Origin: Vandiemenella viatica
Taxonomy: Eukaryota; Arthropoda; Insecta; Orthoptera; Morabidae
Direction of reading: 5' to 3'
Assembly: GCA_031002005.1 (NCBI GenBank)
Contig: JARYHS010006964.1
Location: 2,232,001 to 2,296,000 of the forward strand
Length of the DNA stretch: 64,000 nucleotides
The notes below the pieces were generated by a model. It was not told where the DNA came from, made no database searches, and saw only the letters and a list, made by a program, of their open reading frames with translations. A program made the position numbers and the translations under genes. This document shows, in pieces, positions 54,519-64,000 of this stretch (position 1 is its first letter; every line of letters begins with the position of its first letter).

Positions 54519-56116
54519 GGCAAACCTGCCCGATCAACAATATGACGGCTCATTCAACCTTAAGGCCAGTCCACACGTTACGTCTTGACAGATGTTTTAC
54601 TAAATCAGGCAAGACGTGAGTTAAAACTGACCAAAAACCCGCGTTCGCACTCTTATGTTTTGACTTCCATCTTTACCTCAGTTCTATTGGAATCATGTGT
54701 GAAGCAGTGGCGTAGCTAGAGGGGGGTGGTCCGCCCCGGGTGTCACCCCTAAACGGGTGACACCCGCATCTCGAAAATAGTAATCGAAATTAGTGTGATA
54801 GGTTTTTTTTTATTTTTTTTATATAGACTTCTTATATTTTTTGGTGTCGAAACACTTCTACTTTTTTGGTTTGAATATTTGTTTTTAAGTTGATATAGCA
54901 CTTTTTCAAATGCGATGCAGGGGGCTCTTTCATGACAATAGAGTAAAATTACTGGCAACACTGCGCGCTTACAAAGAAAGCATCGCTCTCACAGGAGATC
55001 GTTGTGCTTGTCGTCCGCCACTGTTGTTTGGTTTGTTAGAGGCGGCGGTATACATTATGTAAGTTTTCTTGGATAAAGCGAGAATGTTTTTAAATTAAAT
55101 GATATTTATCTACAATTGCTAAAATCATGGTAATTAATCAGTTAAATTGTAAATCCTCGAAATGATTTAAAGAAAAATGTTATATTTTCCTTTGAAAATA
55201 AAATAAAGCAACCTAGCGTATTATTATTATTACTCAGCGATTCACTAAAAGTGGGTGGCGGAGGGTGCATTACACCAATTTAATGTTGTGATACGCGTAG
55301 TCTAGGCTTCCACTTCTATTGTCCTGTCGTCAATTAAACTCAGACATTTTAAGCGTGGCATGATATTCATTTTTTTTTCATTTTTTTTTGCTTATTTAGA
55401 ATTCTATTAGTTTTCATGCTAAGATTCACATGTGCCCTTGAAGCATTATCGAGTAATTTTTTAATTTATTATCTTACAGATTCGTGTGGGATAAATTTAG
55501 TACCTTTAGCGTTATCCGGCTTACACTACGCGTACCTACCTATTGTCGACAATGTACCTATACTCGACATGAAATCGCATCATGCTGGAATTTATTCAAA
55601 CAAGATGATTCAGAAAACTGTGCATTAAACTAACAATACCGCCAGGTTTCAAGTCAAACCGAACAGTCGTGTTCGTTAAGGGTATCGTCTCTCGTTGGTA
55701 ATCAGTATTTGTAGAGCATGTGTTTAAAACAGTCGGAACCGCGTATCTTGCTAGTGAAATCGTAACGTTAGTAAGCACTTAAATTATAGGTTCATGTAAG
55801 TTTGCTATGCTTTCTACTGATCGAGAATATGCAAATATGATCGCGATGAGATAAATAAGCATATGAATCTCTCAGAATTTTCCATAGTACAGTTAGAGAA
55901 TAAGAAAATTTCTATCACGAGTAACCTCTCTGCCGAATACAGGTAGCTACATTCTTTCCTAAAATCAACGAGGATGTCCAACTTCTGTTCCTCAACAAAA
56001 TTTAGCTTTAATCATAAACTGAACGAACATTTGAGCCATTTTTATTTATACGCTACAGAGTGGCGCTAGAAATCTATAAATTACACGAAGAAATAGTTTT
56101 CAATGCATAAAATGTC

Positions 56117-56191
56117 ACTTTCGCACCAAAAATGAGCAAAATACAGTACTTTTTAATTAAGTAGGGTTATAACCTACCTATCATCCCCAAC
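56117..56191 (+). repeat. 75-bp inverted repeat, left arm
   Basis: It starts ACTTTCGCACCAAAAATG and ends CCTATCATCCCCAAC. It is inverse to 57316-57390 with one mismatch. The arms enclose an LTR-like segment. Confidence 0.92.
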
Positions 56192-56199
56192 TACGTATG

Positions 56200-57120
56200 T
56201 CTTATGCGGGTAGTTAAATACTTCACTTGTTAAGTGCTTCATGTAAAGGCGGCAGATATCGCAAAGCCGTGTTATTATATTATCTGACCCGTTGTTTTTT
56301 TTACGTTGTTTTTGTATTCTATTTATTCATCTATTTTTATGAAGGAATTAAATGTAGAATTGCTTCTCTGACTTTACTGTAACGACTTGTTTTAAATTTA
56401 TAGTGGAATCTGTACCGATGCAATCGAACTGACGCGAATCGAGAGTAGTGTCGGTGGTGGATTATCTTTGACGGTGAGAAGAGTATGGCAGGAGTCTATA
56501 GTATGCGGCCGGAACGTGTGAAGCGAATGGCGGGAGTGGCCGTTTGTTAAGAACGACGCCGCGAGGACGATTACTTAAAAAGTGCTTGTAACTGTTCAAC
56601 TAACTGGTACTGTGATTTCAAGAAGTATTTGGAGTGTCAGTGTACTCGAACGGGGACAGTGTTCCGGAAAAATTATTGTGATAGTGGCACCACATATTTT
56701 GTGTACCTACTCGGTTCGAATCCTGCACGCTTCGGAAGAGAAGTTCGATTACACGAGTCATTGTAACTGGTGGGTACTTCGGCGGCGTATTTTTTCGTGT
56801 TTATCCAGACAATAAATGTGTGCTTTGAATGCAAACTTTTTTTGTGATTTATGTGTTGGCGATTCCTACTAATGTTGTTGGTAACTGCCACTGCAGACTG
56901 TTTCACGTGATTAATTTTGTGAATGACTGTAAATTATTAGTATTAGTTGTGGAATCCCCACTGGCGACCGGACGGAATTGAACCTGTAATTATAGGAACA
57001 TTTAATTAAGAACTAAGAAACACGCCGTGTTAAGTAGTACCACCAGGACACTAGTTATCACTAAGTAACGAGGTGCCTTGCAAATCCATAGTTACACTGG
57101 AGGAAATTGAAAACCCAACA
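56200..57120 (+). mobile_element. Possible LTR with leader of a Gypsy-type retroelement
   Basis: The segment has AATAAA at about 56811 followed by a TG-rich stretch. At 56961 'GGAATCCCCAC' leads to TGGCGACCGGACGGAATTG, which resembles an LTR end followed by a tRNA primer-binding site. A leader ends near 'GAGGAAATTGAAAACCCAAC' at 57100. No gag or pol follows, because the sequence passes into the Harbinger copy. The left LTR border was not defined. Confidence 0.4.
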
Positions 57121-57180
57121 TGCTTACAGGAATCATAGCATTACGTGTAAAGTTCGAGATGTACTTTGCCTATACTGGTC

Positions 57181-58560
57181 TGAACCGTCACCGCAACGAC
57201 AGCCACCGAGTGACGGCTCGCTTCCTCGCGTCCACACTTTTCCATAGCTTGCCCATTATCTACCCAGTCTTAAGTTTCCTTTAACGTTTTTAAGCGATAG
57301 TTTCAGGGAATCAGTGTTGGGGATGATAGGTAGGTTATAACCCTACTTAATTAAATAGTACTGTATTTTGCTCATTTTTGGTGCGAAAGTACATAAAAAT
57401 ACTTTTTACCTGATTCACGTTATCACCTAACTGGTTGATCTTTTATGAACAAATATAGTATCCTCACGCAGTATTAACAAATCATCACCACACTGTACCA
57501 TAATGAAAGATTCTAGCGTGTTTCTACGCAATCAGAATGAAATGTCAGTCATTTCGCACTTGACGTGTTTGTTTCGTTCCAGGTTCTTTCCGATTCACTC
57601 AATATTTTTTGAAAGTAAAGAACGAGATTCAAACATTTTAATTTAAATATAGATCGTAAAAATTTTGTATGATAAAAATAATAATTTTCCGTTTCAAAGT
57701 TTTATTCAAAGAGTTTCTTATTGGGAAACTCTCTGTTCACCTATATAGTAGTCACCTATTAACTTGATAAGGAGACCTACAGATTAACATGGAATTCGAA
57801 CTACGGAGCGTCCTAGAATCTTCACTTTAACAGATAAAAGCTTTGCCAGAGGTAAAAGTCAATTTTAAGGCCCGCAAAATTTACACTTGATATCGGGATT
57901 TGAACCGGGTCTTTCAGTACCCATATCTCACGCAGTAACCATTTGAGTCATCAGACAGAATGTAGGTGTAATGAAAAATAAGTTTTCAAAGATGATAAAA
58001 TGAACATTTTTTAGATACCATCTATTTTTGCTATCCAAAAACACGAATCTACTTTTATGTGTTTAAATACATATTTTTCGGTATTTGTAAATTGGTCTGG
58101 TGACTGAGATCCTAACGGCATGTGATTCTGGTGTGGGAGGTCCCTGTTACAAATGCGGATCTCGGTTGCAATTTTTGTGGGTCTTAAAATTGATTTTCAA
58201 CATTGACAAAACTTTGATTATTTTATTGCGAAGATGCTAGGACTCTTACTACATTTTACGAACATCTGATGAACATGGAAAAGAGGATGATGAAAAAATA
58301 CACTTTTTAAGGCCAACAATAATATCAAAACAACATTTGGCAGCAAGGGAAGGGAATTTCCCGAATTGTTTCTACGAGCTTCTCCACAACCAGCAAGTCG
58401 ACACTGGTCCGCACCGTCAAAATATAAACCAATCCAATGCGGCCGAGTGGCGGACGACACGCCGTGTCCTTTGGACAAACTTCGATCGAGTGAGCGCCAA
58501 CAGTAAGAAACGTGTCGGTGCGGTGACGGTGCGGAGCAGTATCGGGCAAGTGAGGCCCAA
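57181..58560. mobile_element. Second, decayed fold-back Harbinger copy
   Basis: It aligns in order with 46535-48000: 'GACGGCTCGCTTCCTCGCGT', 'GTTTCCTTTAACGTTTTTAA', 'TTGACGTGTTTGTTTCGTTC', 'GATTTGAACCGGG', 'GATCTCGGTTGCAATTTTTG' and the end 'GTGTCGGTGCGGTGACGGTG'. The extra 75-bp inverted-repeat block at 57316 is not in the first copy. The termini have decayed too far to see a TSD. Confidence 0.7.
57316..57390 (-). repeat. 75-bp inverted repeat, right arm
   Basis: GTTGGGGATGATAGGTAGG... is the inverse of 56117-56191, differing at one base. This arm lies within the second fold-back Harbinger copy. Confidence 0.92.
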
Positions 58561-58570
58561 TCTTCAGAAA

Positions 58571-58814
58571 GGTTAAAATTTATCTAAAACCATTTTCAAT
58601 CAGCGCTGAGCAACACGTGCCTTAAATCTAACCATATTGACTACTGAATATGAAGTAACTCAAATTGTTAATTTTCAAGATTTGATTTACGAGGTTAAAA
58701 TTAATCTAAAACCATTTTCGATCAGCGCTGAGCAACACGTGCCTTACATCTAACCATATTGACTATTGAACATGAAGTAACTCAAATTGTTAATTTTGAA
58801 GATTTGATTTACGA
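58571..58814 (+). repeat. 122-bp direct tandem duplication
   Basis: GGTTAAAATTTATCTAAAAC at 58571 is repeated as GGTTAAAATTAATCTAAAAC at 58693, and both units end 'GATTTGATTTACGA'. The period is 122 bp with only a few mismatches. Confidence 0.92.
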
Positions 58815-59091
58815 GTTTGCTGCTGTTGAAGCTAGAAAATAAGAGATTGTGAAAGCAATTGTTTTTAGTTTATTTGTGTATCTTTTAAATGTTGTTAATA
58901 TTACAATCTTTTAACAAACTATCATTTTTGAATAATAATAAATGTTTATTTAATTATGTTTTCTTAATATCATATTTTACGTTTACAAGATGATATAATT
59001 TACATAATGTTGAATTTTTAGTTTTCAGGGGGTGACACCATCGATATCCGCCCCGGGTGTCACCCACGCTAGCTACGGCACTGGTGTGAAG

Positions 59092-59820
59092 CATTAATTT
59101 TAGTGGTTATTTCAATAAGTCTAATGAGATTAAAGAGTAAGAATGGTCTAGAAGGTGGTTGTTAAAGAAATAAAATTTCTTTCATCTGAATTATCTTCGA
59201 AAATTAACTCATGAACTTTACGACTGACGTAATTATATACGAATGGTTACAAATACTCATTTGAAATAATCTAAACCAAGACACTGCTGTGAGAAGGAGA
59301 ATCTCACTCCTTGAGAGACTGACTGCTATTCTAAGATATCTAGTAACAAGTAAAAGCTCCGAAGATCTAGAGTTCACAACTGTAATTTCCAAACAATCTC
59401 AAGATATGAGTTCACAGCTGTAATTTCGCAACAATCTCTTAGCTGCCTTATACCAGAATCTTGTCGAGTTATATATGTATCGTTGAAACCAGGAAATATA
59501 CACAATATTCAATTATGAAGACGTGGACTTGTTCTGAAAGTTACGAAACGTGTAAGGGATACATTCAATATGTCCTTTAATAACCAAGGATCATGAAATT
59601 GGCAGGAGAACAGCGTAACTCTTTTAGGAGACTTTGATAAACTAAAATGATTTTCAAGACAATAATTATTTCATTTATATTTAGCACTACTACCGTCTAG
59701 CTATTAAATAAATCTATTTTTATATTAACATTTCTTTATACAGTTCTGTTAATTTGCAGCGGTTAAAAACGTACTTTAACTTCTGAATCATTCTCTTTTT
59801 GATAATTGCTTCTCTATGAT
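59092..59820. other. Spacer between two hAT insertions
   Basis: AT-rich; no gene was recognised. It is part of the putative outer element. Confidence 0.4.
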
Positions 59821-60116
59821 CAGGGCCGGCGTTTCGTGTTAGGCCCGGGTGGGTAATCAGGCACGAAAAGAGGGGGGGGGGGGTGTAGTTCTCTGAAAAA
59901 TCTTACTTAAAATAATAATAGTGATAACTATGGAATCAAATTCTTAAGGGAAATTTATAGGAGAAAAACTAGAAAATTAATTTAAAAATTCATGATATAA
60001 TTTATTCATTAATATATTTATTTATTATATTTTAGCTATGTACGAAACATTGTTATTTTTTAAAATTTACTATTAAACAGTATCAATTGCGCAATGCAAA
60101 AATTGTAATGCGCTTC

Positions 60117-60324
60117 TCGCATTCGAGAGGACGCGGGTTCGAATCCCCGTCCGGGCATCCAGATTTGAATTTTTCATGGGTTTCCCCAAATAACTCCAGA
60201 CGAATGCCGGGATGCTCCCTTAAAAAAAAGGCCATGGCCGTATTCCTTCCCGTTTCTTGTCCCCAGCCCCATCCCGCCTCTAATGACCTTAGCCGTTGAC
60301 CAGGTGTAAGGCTCTAAGTAAAAA
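60117..60324 (+). mobile_element. SINE nested in hAT copy 2
   Basis: The head includes GCGGGTTCGAATCCCCGTCC (B box). The body is GGGCATCCAGATTTG, 'CCCCAAATAACTCCAGACG', CCCGCCTCTAATGACC, ending 'GTGTAAGGCTCTAAGTA'. It is flanked by CAAAAATTGTAATGCGCTT and CAAAATGTAATGCGCTT, the same target duplication as in copy 1. Confidence 0.88.
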
Positions 60325-60341
60325 CAAAATGTAATGCGCTT

Positions 60342-61680
60342 TGCTTCTTTGGATATGAAACGATTCAATAATTTTTCCAAATCAAGTTCTTCAGTAAGGT
60401 TGCTACATATATGTAAAATAGCAATGTTATTTAATAGATCTTGCAACATTGTCGATCTTATGTAACTCTTGAGTCGGCGTAAGGCCGAAAAACTTCGTTC
60501 ATTTGAACAGGGCGAGCCAGGAATTGTGATGAGTAGTCGGACGAAGCGTACAGAGTCTGGTATGAGTCCTCTAATCCATTTGTACTTCTGTAAAAAATCT
60601 ACAACCACTCTTAAATTTTTTGCCTCCTCATCTTGCCTTTTCAAAAGTTGTAAAAACATGTCTCTATCAATGAGCAATCTTTCTTGGTCAAAATCATGAT
60701 TGTAGAAATTTATAATTTTTGCTACATTTGTGGGTTGTCCCAAAGTGAATCGTTCTAACGATTTGAAGAAGTGGGTGGAAACGTTGTCGAATCGACTCTT
60801 TAACTGATCATAAAAATAATATTTGCGGAGAAAATCTTGAGGTGTTTCGAATCGGAGATTTTCACTCTTACCTTGATCGAAATTTTGCGTTGATGTGGGA
60901 TTTGAGGTTCGCTGGTTTCAAAGTTAGTACCTGACTGCACACCTTCCCGCAAAATTTCTTCGAATTTTGACTTTCGAGCACAGTACAAAACATCAGTGAT
61001 TGCTTCTATCTTCGCATACGATTCAATAACAGATAGATTAGATTTCTGTAGATCTGCATTCAAAATTTCGACGCGATCACCAATTTCTATCATCATTGTT
61101 AAATATAAAACACACGCAAATGATTCCATGTCGGAGTAAAATCCAGAAGCCTTAGCAGCGACAGCGTTGTCTACTTCTCTGGTTACAGAATGTTCGTACA
61201 AAAATTGAAGATTAAATATGTTTATACATACAAAACCAAAATAATTGATTTAAACTTATAATTTTTTATAAATACCTTGTCGGACAATAGGCTGCAAGAG
61301 AAGTCAAATCATCATTAGTTTCTTTTTGTATTCCAATTTGTAGTTTCTTAAACTGTCCAAGCCGTTTCGGCGAGTCTCGCACGACGTTTATCAAATCTTT
61401 TACTGTTTCAATAAATTTTCTCGCTATTATAATTCTCTCAATTCCATCTTGTAGTACAAGATTGAGGTTATGAGCATTACAGTGCACAAATAATGCTCGA
61501 GGCTATTCTTTGCGTATTCGTAACTGTAATCCCGTTATTTTTCCAGAAACGTTAGAAGCCCCATCGTAGCGCTGACCCCTGAGTTTTGAGAGTTCTCACT
61601 TGTGCTTGGCGAAAATGTTATTGACCAAAACAAATAAGGCTTATTAAGTTGAGGCCATGGATTGTCTTTCGCCCAGTTTT
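60342..61680 (-). pseudogene. hAT transposase remnant, copy 2
   Basis: It is better preserved than in copy 1. In order: YDGASNVSGKITGLQS near 61560, ALFVHCNAHNLNLVLQDGIE (61500-61440), a gap after YCPTR, YEHSVTREVDNAVAAKASGF (from 61201) reading on through VLYCARKSKFEEILREGVQS, then a frame break near 60870. The 60743-60342 frame holds GQPTNVAKIINFYNHDFDQ, FVRLLITIPGSPCSNERSFS, ALRRLKSYIRSTM and LDLEKLLNRFISKEAKRITF. The last block is the hAT dimerisation domain; the SINE then replaces the natural C-terminus. The protein would not be functional as read. Confidence 0.85.
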
Positions 61681-63285
61681 TAAAAATAAATGGTACTGGA
61701 GAACTACTCGAAGTAGTTTCTAGGGGAAAAAAATTTAGCGGAGGAATCTGTGCAGTTTTGATACCATTCCTCTGAGAGCAGCAGGATCACCTCATCTTCA
61801 CACAATTCTCTTAAAACCAAAAACTGCAATGCTCAGTCACTCATTTTTCACAAACTACGCTCTACTATAGCCAAAATGTTTAAATCCGCCATTCAAATTA
61901 ATAGAGAGTGGCAAGAGAAAAGATCCAGCAAATAAACCTGATGACACGTACTCGGACCGCGGACGTAATGTTTATATGTACCTACAACTTGGTTGCCAAT
62001 TAAGTTCACTACAAAGTTGGCAATCAAGTTGGTCGTCTGTGGGCCTCTTAGGTATATGTTTTATTATATGATAGTAGTGTGTCTCAAAATGAAACCAAAC
62101 CTAAGTCCTATTTAGATATTTGTGTACAAAAACTGAATCTGTGGCAAAGTGTACACTAGGTAAAAAATAATGTTCTCTGAAAGAACGTACCACCATTGCT
62201 TTAAAAAGCAATTTGGAATCTATCGATCCAGAAGAATTTAAAACGTCTGAAAAATTAAATGTAGATCTTAAACTACATGAAAAAAATTACCAATGTCACT
62301 CTAATCAAGTAGTAAAAGCAAAAAGGACTGCCATTAAAAGTAGATCCTCTTAAGTGATGGCAAATGAACGATCACAAATATTCTATGTTGTTTCCATTAG
62401 TCCCCAGGTTTTTGTCAGCCCCGCCTAGCAGTGTCTAGCGAAAAATTGTTCAGCGAAAGGTTTAATTTGTGTGTATGGGGGGGAAGGAAAAAATTAAAAA
62501 TGAGAAAAGCGTTTGTTTTTAAAAAATAACTTGCCACTTTAAGCTTTCGAATATTAATTATAGTAATTAGAAAACTACTACTTCAAAATCAGTTACTGTT
62601 TGATTTGATTATTAAAATGAACATTATTCCACTTGTCATTTTTATTAAATAGAAGTAACTAGACACTAAATCATATTTTCATAAAACTTAGGCTTCTGTT
62701 TCCGCTTCCATAATGTCTCTTCTGTTACATCTCTAGTACATACACGTGAATATTCATTACATGCCCACGTATTTATGTATAGAGTGAAGAACAAGAATAA
62801 GAATTTTACTTTTACTTACTTTAAACGATTTTTACTGTCAGCTGACTGAACAAGGCCATCTTTTAAGGTTCCAGTGGATCATTCGTCGAAGGGCGATAGA
62901 AATTTATCCTCCACTTTCTGCTGTCTTCTAGCATTATCTACACTCAATTCGTTTCTCCTGTTCAGCTTCACTACGAATTTACACGACTGCTTTGGACGCA
63001 CACTATTTTCTTGCGTTCACTCACAAGATTGTTTGCTCAGTAGGCGACATCTGGGGTGGCGGTCTCTATTGAAACATCAAAGGGATTTAGCGCGTCGCTA
63101 ATGGTGCTGTGGGCACACAGGCTATTATATACGCATTTTGATGAATGAAACTAACATGATTACCTGCTCTGCTCGCTATTTCTTTCTTTCTCTCAATTCT
63201 TTCGCCTATGAACTCTGAAATACCCACCCGGAATTTCCCGGGTGGGTACTGCTACCCACCATACCCACATTATCCGCCGGCCCTG

Positions 63286-64000
63286 TCTCTTGGGGTATCT
63301 ACATAACTTAAGAATAAAAGAAGGTCGAAATTCCACAGTGAAGGTTTGTAAATATCATCGGCACCAGCACCAAATGTGCCAATGGCTTAATTTTCAGCAA
63401 CCTTTTAAGAAACACTGAACCAAAAGAACTAATTATTTTTTTCACATCCGTTTCTTTTGTTTCTCCAAAATACATTTAGTTAAATTTATCAACCAAATCA
63501 AATGCTTAATTTTCTCGACTCGGTAGCTGGAGTCACTTGACTTTAACTTGTCATATACAAGGATAACTTGGATACAACTCAATGAATTCGGTAAACAAAT
63601 CACAGTCCAAGATTCTAAAAGACTATCGTGTAAAATGTTTTCGAAAAGAAAAACAAAATAATAGTTATTTTAGCACCGCACAAGCTGACAGATGATTAAA
63701 GACTGAAGGGAAATCGTCAGTCAATACCGAAAACAATGCTCCCACTGATCCATATTCTGGAAATCGTCCATCTTCATTCATTTCAAGCAAAACGCCCGGT
63801 CTGCTGTACATAAGCAATGTTTTGTCTGATATGCTTTGCATATTCAAGTAAAACGTCCGTCAAGAAGTCACGTGTAGACTGGCCTTATGCCCACCATATG
63901 GCACTAGCCTAGCAAGATGGCTGCCATAGATTGACTGAAGGCAACATGCCAAAATGGCTGTTTATTTTATTTATAGGTAGTAAACAAATACTTAAAATAT
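63286..64000. other. Right flank, mostly unassigned
   Basis: It contains the right part of the putative outer element to 63884, with a 60-codon minus-strand frame (63665-63847) of unknown nature. The last 116 bp show nothing recognisable. Confidence 0.4.

Larger units (their letters stand above)
54705..59083. mobile_element. hAT-type element, 4.4 kb, with later insertions
   Basis: The ends CAGTGGCGTAGCTAG and CTAGCTACGGCACTG are flanked by the octamer GTGTGAAG on both sides (54697-54704 and 59084-59091), a perfect 8-bp TSD. Next to each terminus is GGGTGACACC/GGTGTCACCC. No hAT transposase was recognised inside. It contains an LTR-like stretch and an old fold-back Harbinger copy. Confidence 0.92.
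59821..63285 (-). mobile_element. hAT transposon copy 2, inverted relative to copy 1
   Basis: The ends are CAGGGCCGGC and GCCGGCCCTG. It is nearly identical to 25922-29417 in inverse orientation, including the nested SINE and the C-rich tract. The flanks TCTATGAT (left) and TCTCTTGG (right) do not form a TSD. The left flank is the inverse of copy 1's ATCATAGA plus three more matching bases. It is 31 bp shorter than copy 1, partly because it lacks a hairpin near the end. Confidence 0.92.
54563..63884. mobile_element. Putative outer Harbinger-type element split by two hAT insertions
   Basis: AGGCCAGTCCACACGTTACG (54563) and, in inverse at the far end, AGGCCAGTCTACACGTGACT (63865-63884) are matching termini, extended by TCTTGACRGAYGTTTTACT. 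TTA precedes the left end; the right flank reads TAT, so a TSD is only approximate. The original sequence would be the parts outside the hAT elements 54705-59083 and 59821-63285, about 1.5 kb. A 60-codon minus-strand frame at 63665-63847 lies within it and has no known motif. Confidence 0.6.

Noticed and set aside
54563..63884. Exact 3-bp TSD for the outer Harbinger-type element
   Set aside because: The left flank is TTA but the right flank reads TAT, so the duplication is not exact and the claim is kept at moderate confidence.
1..64000. CRISPR array or bacterial operon structure
   Set aside because: No regularly spaced short repeats and no Shine-Dalgarno-linked gene runs are present. Introns, SINEs and LINEs show the DNA to be eukaryotic.

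Overview
The window is eukaryotic nuclear DNA that consists almost entirely of transposable elements (TEs). An insect is the best fit, and a large-genome polyneopteran such as a grasshopper or cricket relative is most likely. That is an inference from three things: the TE mix (tRNA-headed SINEs of one family on both strands, CR1-group and RTE LINEs, a Penelope-like element, ISL2EU, hAT, PIF/Harbinger, pogo and piggyBac remnants), the AT-rich background, and spliced genes with GT-AG introns. There are no operons, no rRNA genes and no intact tRNA genes. One run of exactly 1000 N (16814-17813) is an assembly gap.

Layout. 1-2400: AT-rich DNA with a diverged ~459-bp direct repeat. 2405-2847: piggyBac transposase C-terminus (minus strand), cut by the insertion of a 6.7-kb ISL2EU DNA transposon (2850-9584) with 12-bp terminal inverted repeats (TIRs) and an AT dinucleotide on each side. 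ISL2EU carries two convergent spliced genes, a THAP/DDE transposase (+) and a SWIM/YqaJ nuclease (-), both broken only by short frameshifts. 9634-13005: a near full-length CR1-group LINE (esterase ORF1, endonuclease/RT ORF2). 13020-14300: an older antisense LINE. 14900-16320: three SINE copies. 17815-18509: the C-terminal end of a pogo/Tigger transposase. 20526-21674: a GC-rich ankyrin-repeat gene with one in-frame TGA, the only clear host-type gene. 22185-23530: a Penelope-like element with RT, GIY-YIG and a terminal repeat. 24640-25085: a Harbinger remnant.

25922-29417 and 59821-63285 are two inverted copies, ~34 kb apart, of one hAT element carrying the same nested SINE. Between them lie a 974-bp hAT-type MITE (29709-30682), a TIR element with a 150-bp tandem repeat (30699-32470), a 5'-truncated RTE LINE (32640-33640), several short MITEs, a TE-type ORF remnant (38446-39003), a GTF2IRD2-like hAT remnant (40513-41588), two head-to-tail Harbinger-type elements with MADF-like coding remnants (43828-45978), a fold-back Harbinger element (46535-48000), a SINE interrupted by a 146-bp hAT MITE, a 1.33-kb Harbinger (50359-51688) holding its own MITE, and a 4.4-kb hAT (54705-59083) holding an LTR-like segment and a second fold-back Harbinger copy.

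Almost every coding region is a TE gene and nearly all are broken. The useful content is the nesting order and the target-site duplications (TSDs), which can be read directly. No evidence was found for an intact, active novel system. The most notable items are the ISL2EU two-gene element with matched CRE-bearing ends, the inverted hAT pair whose second copy shares 11 bp of flank with the first, and the fold-back Harbinger family with tRNA-like arms.
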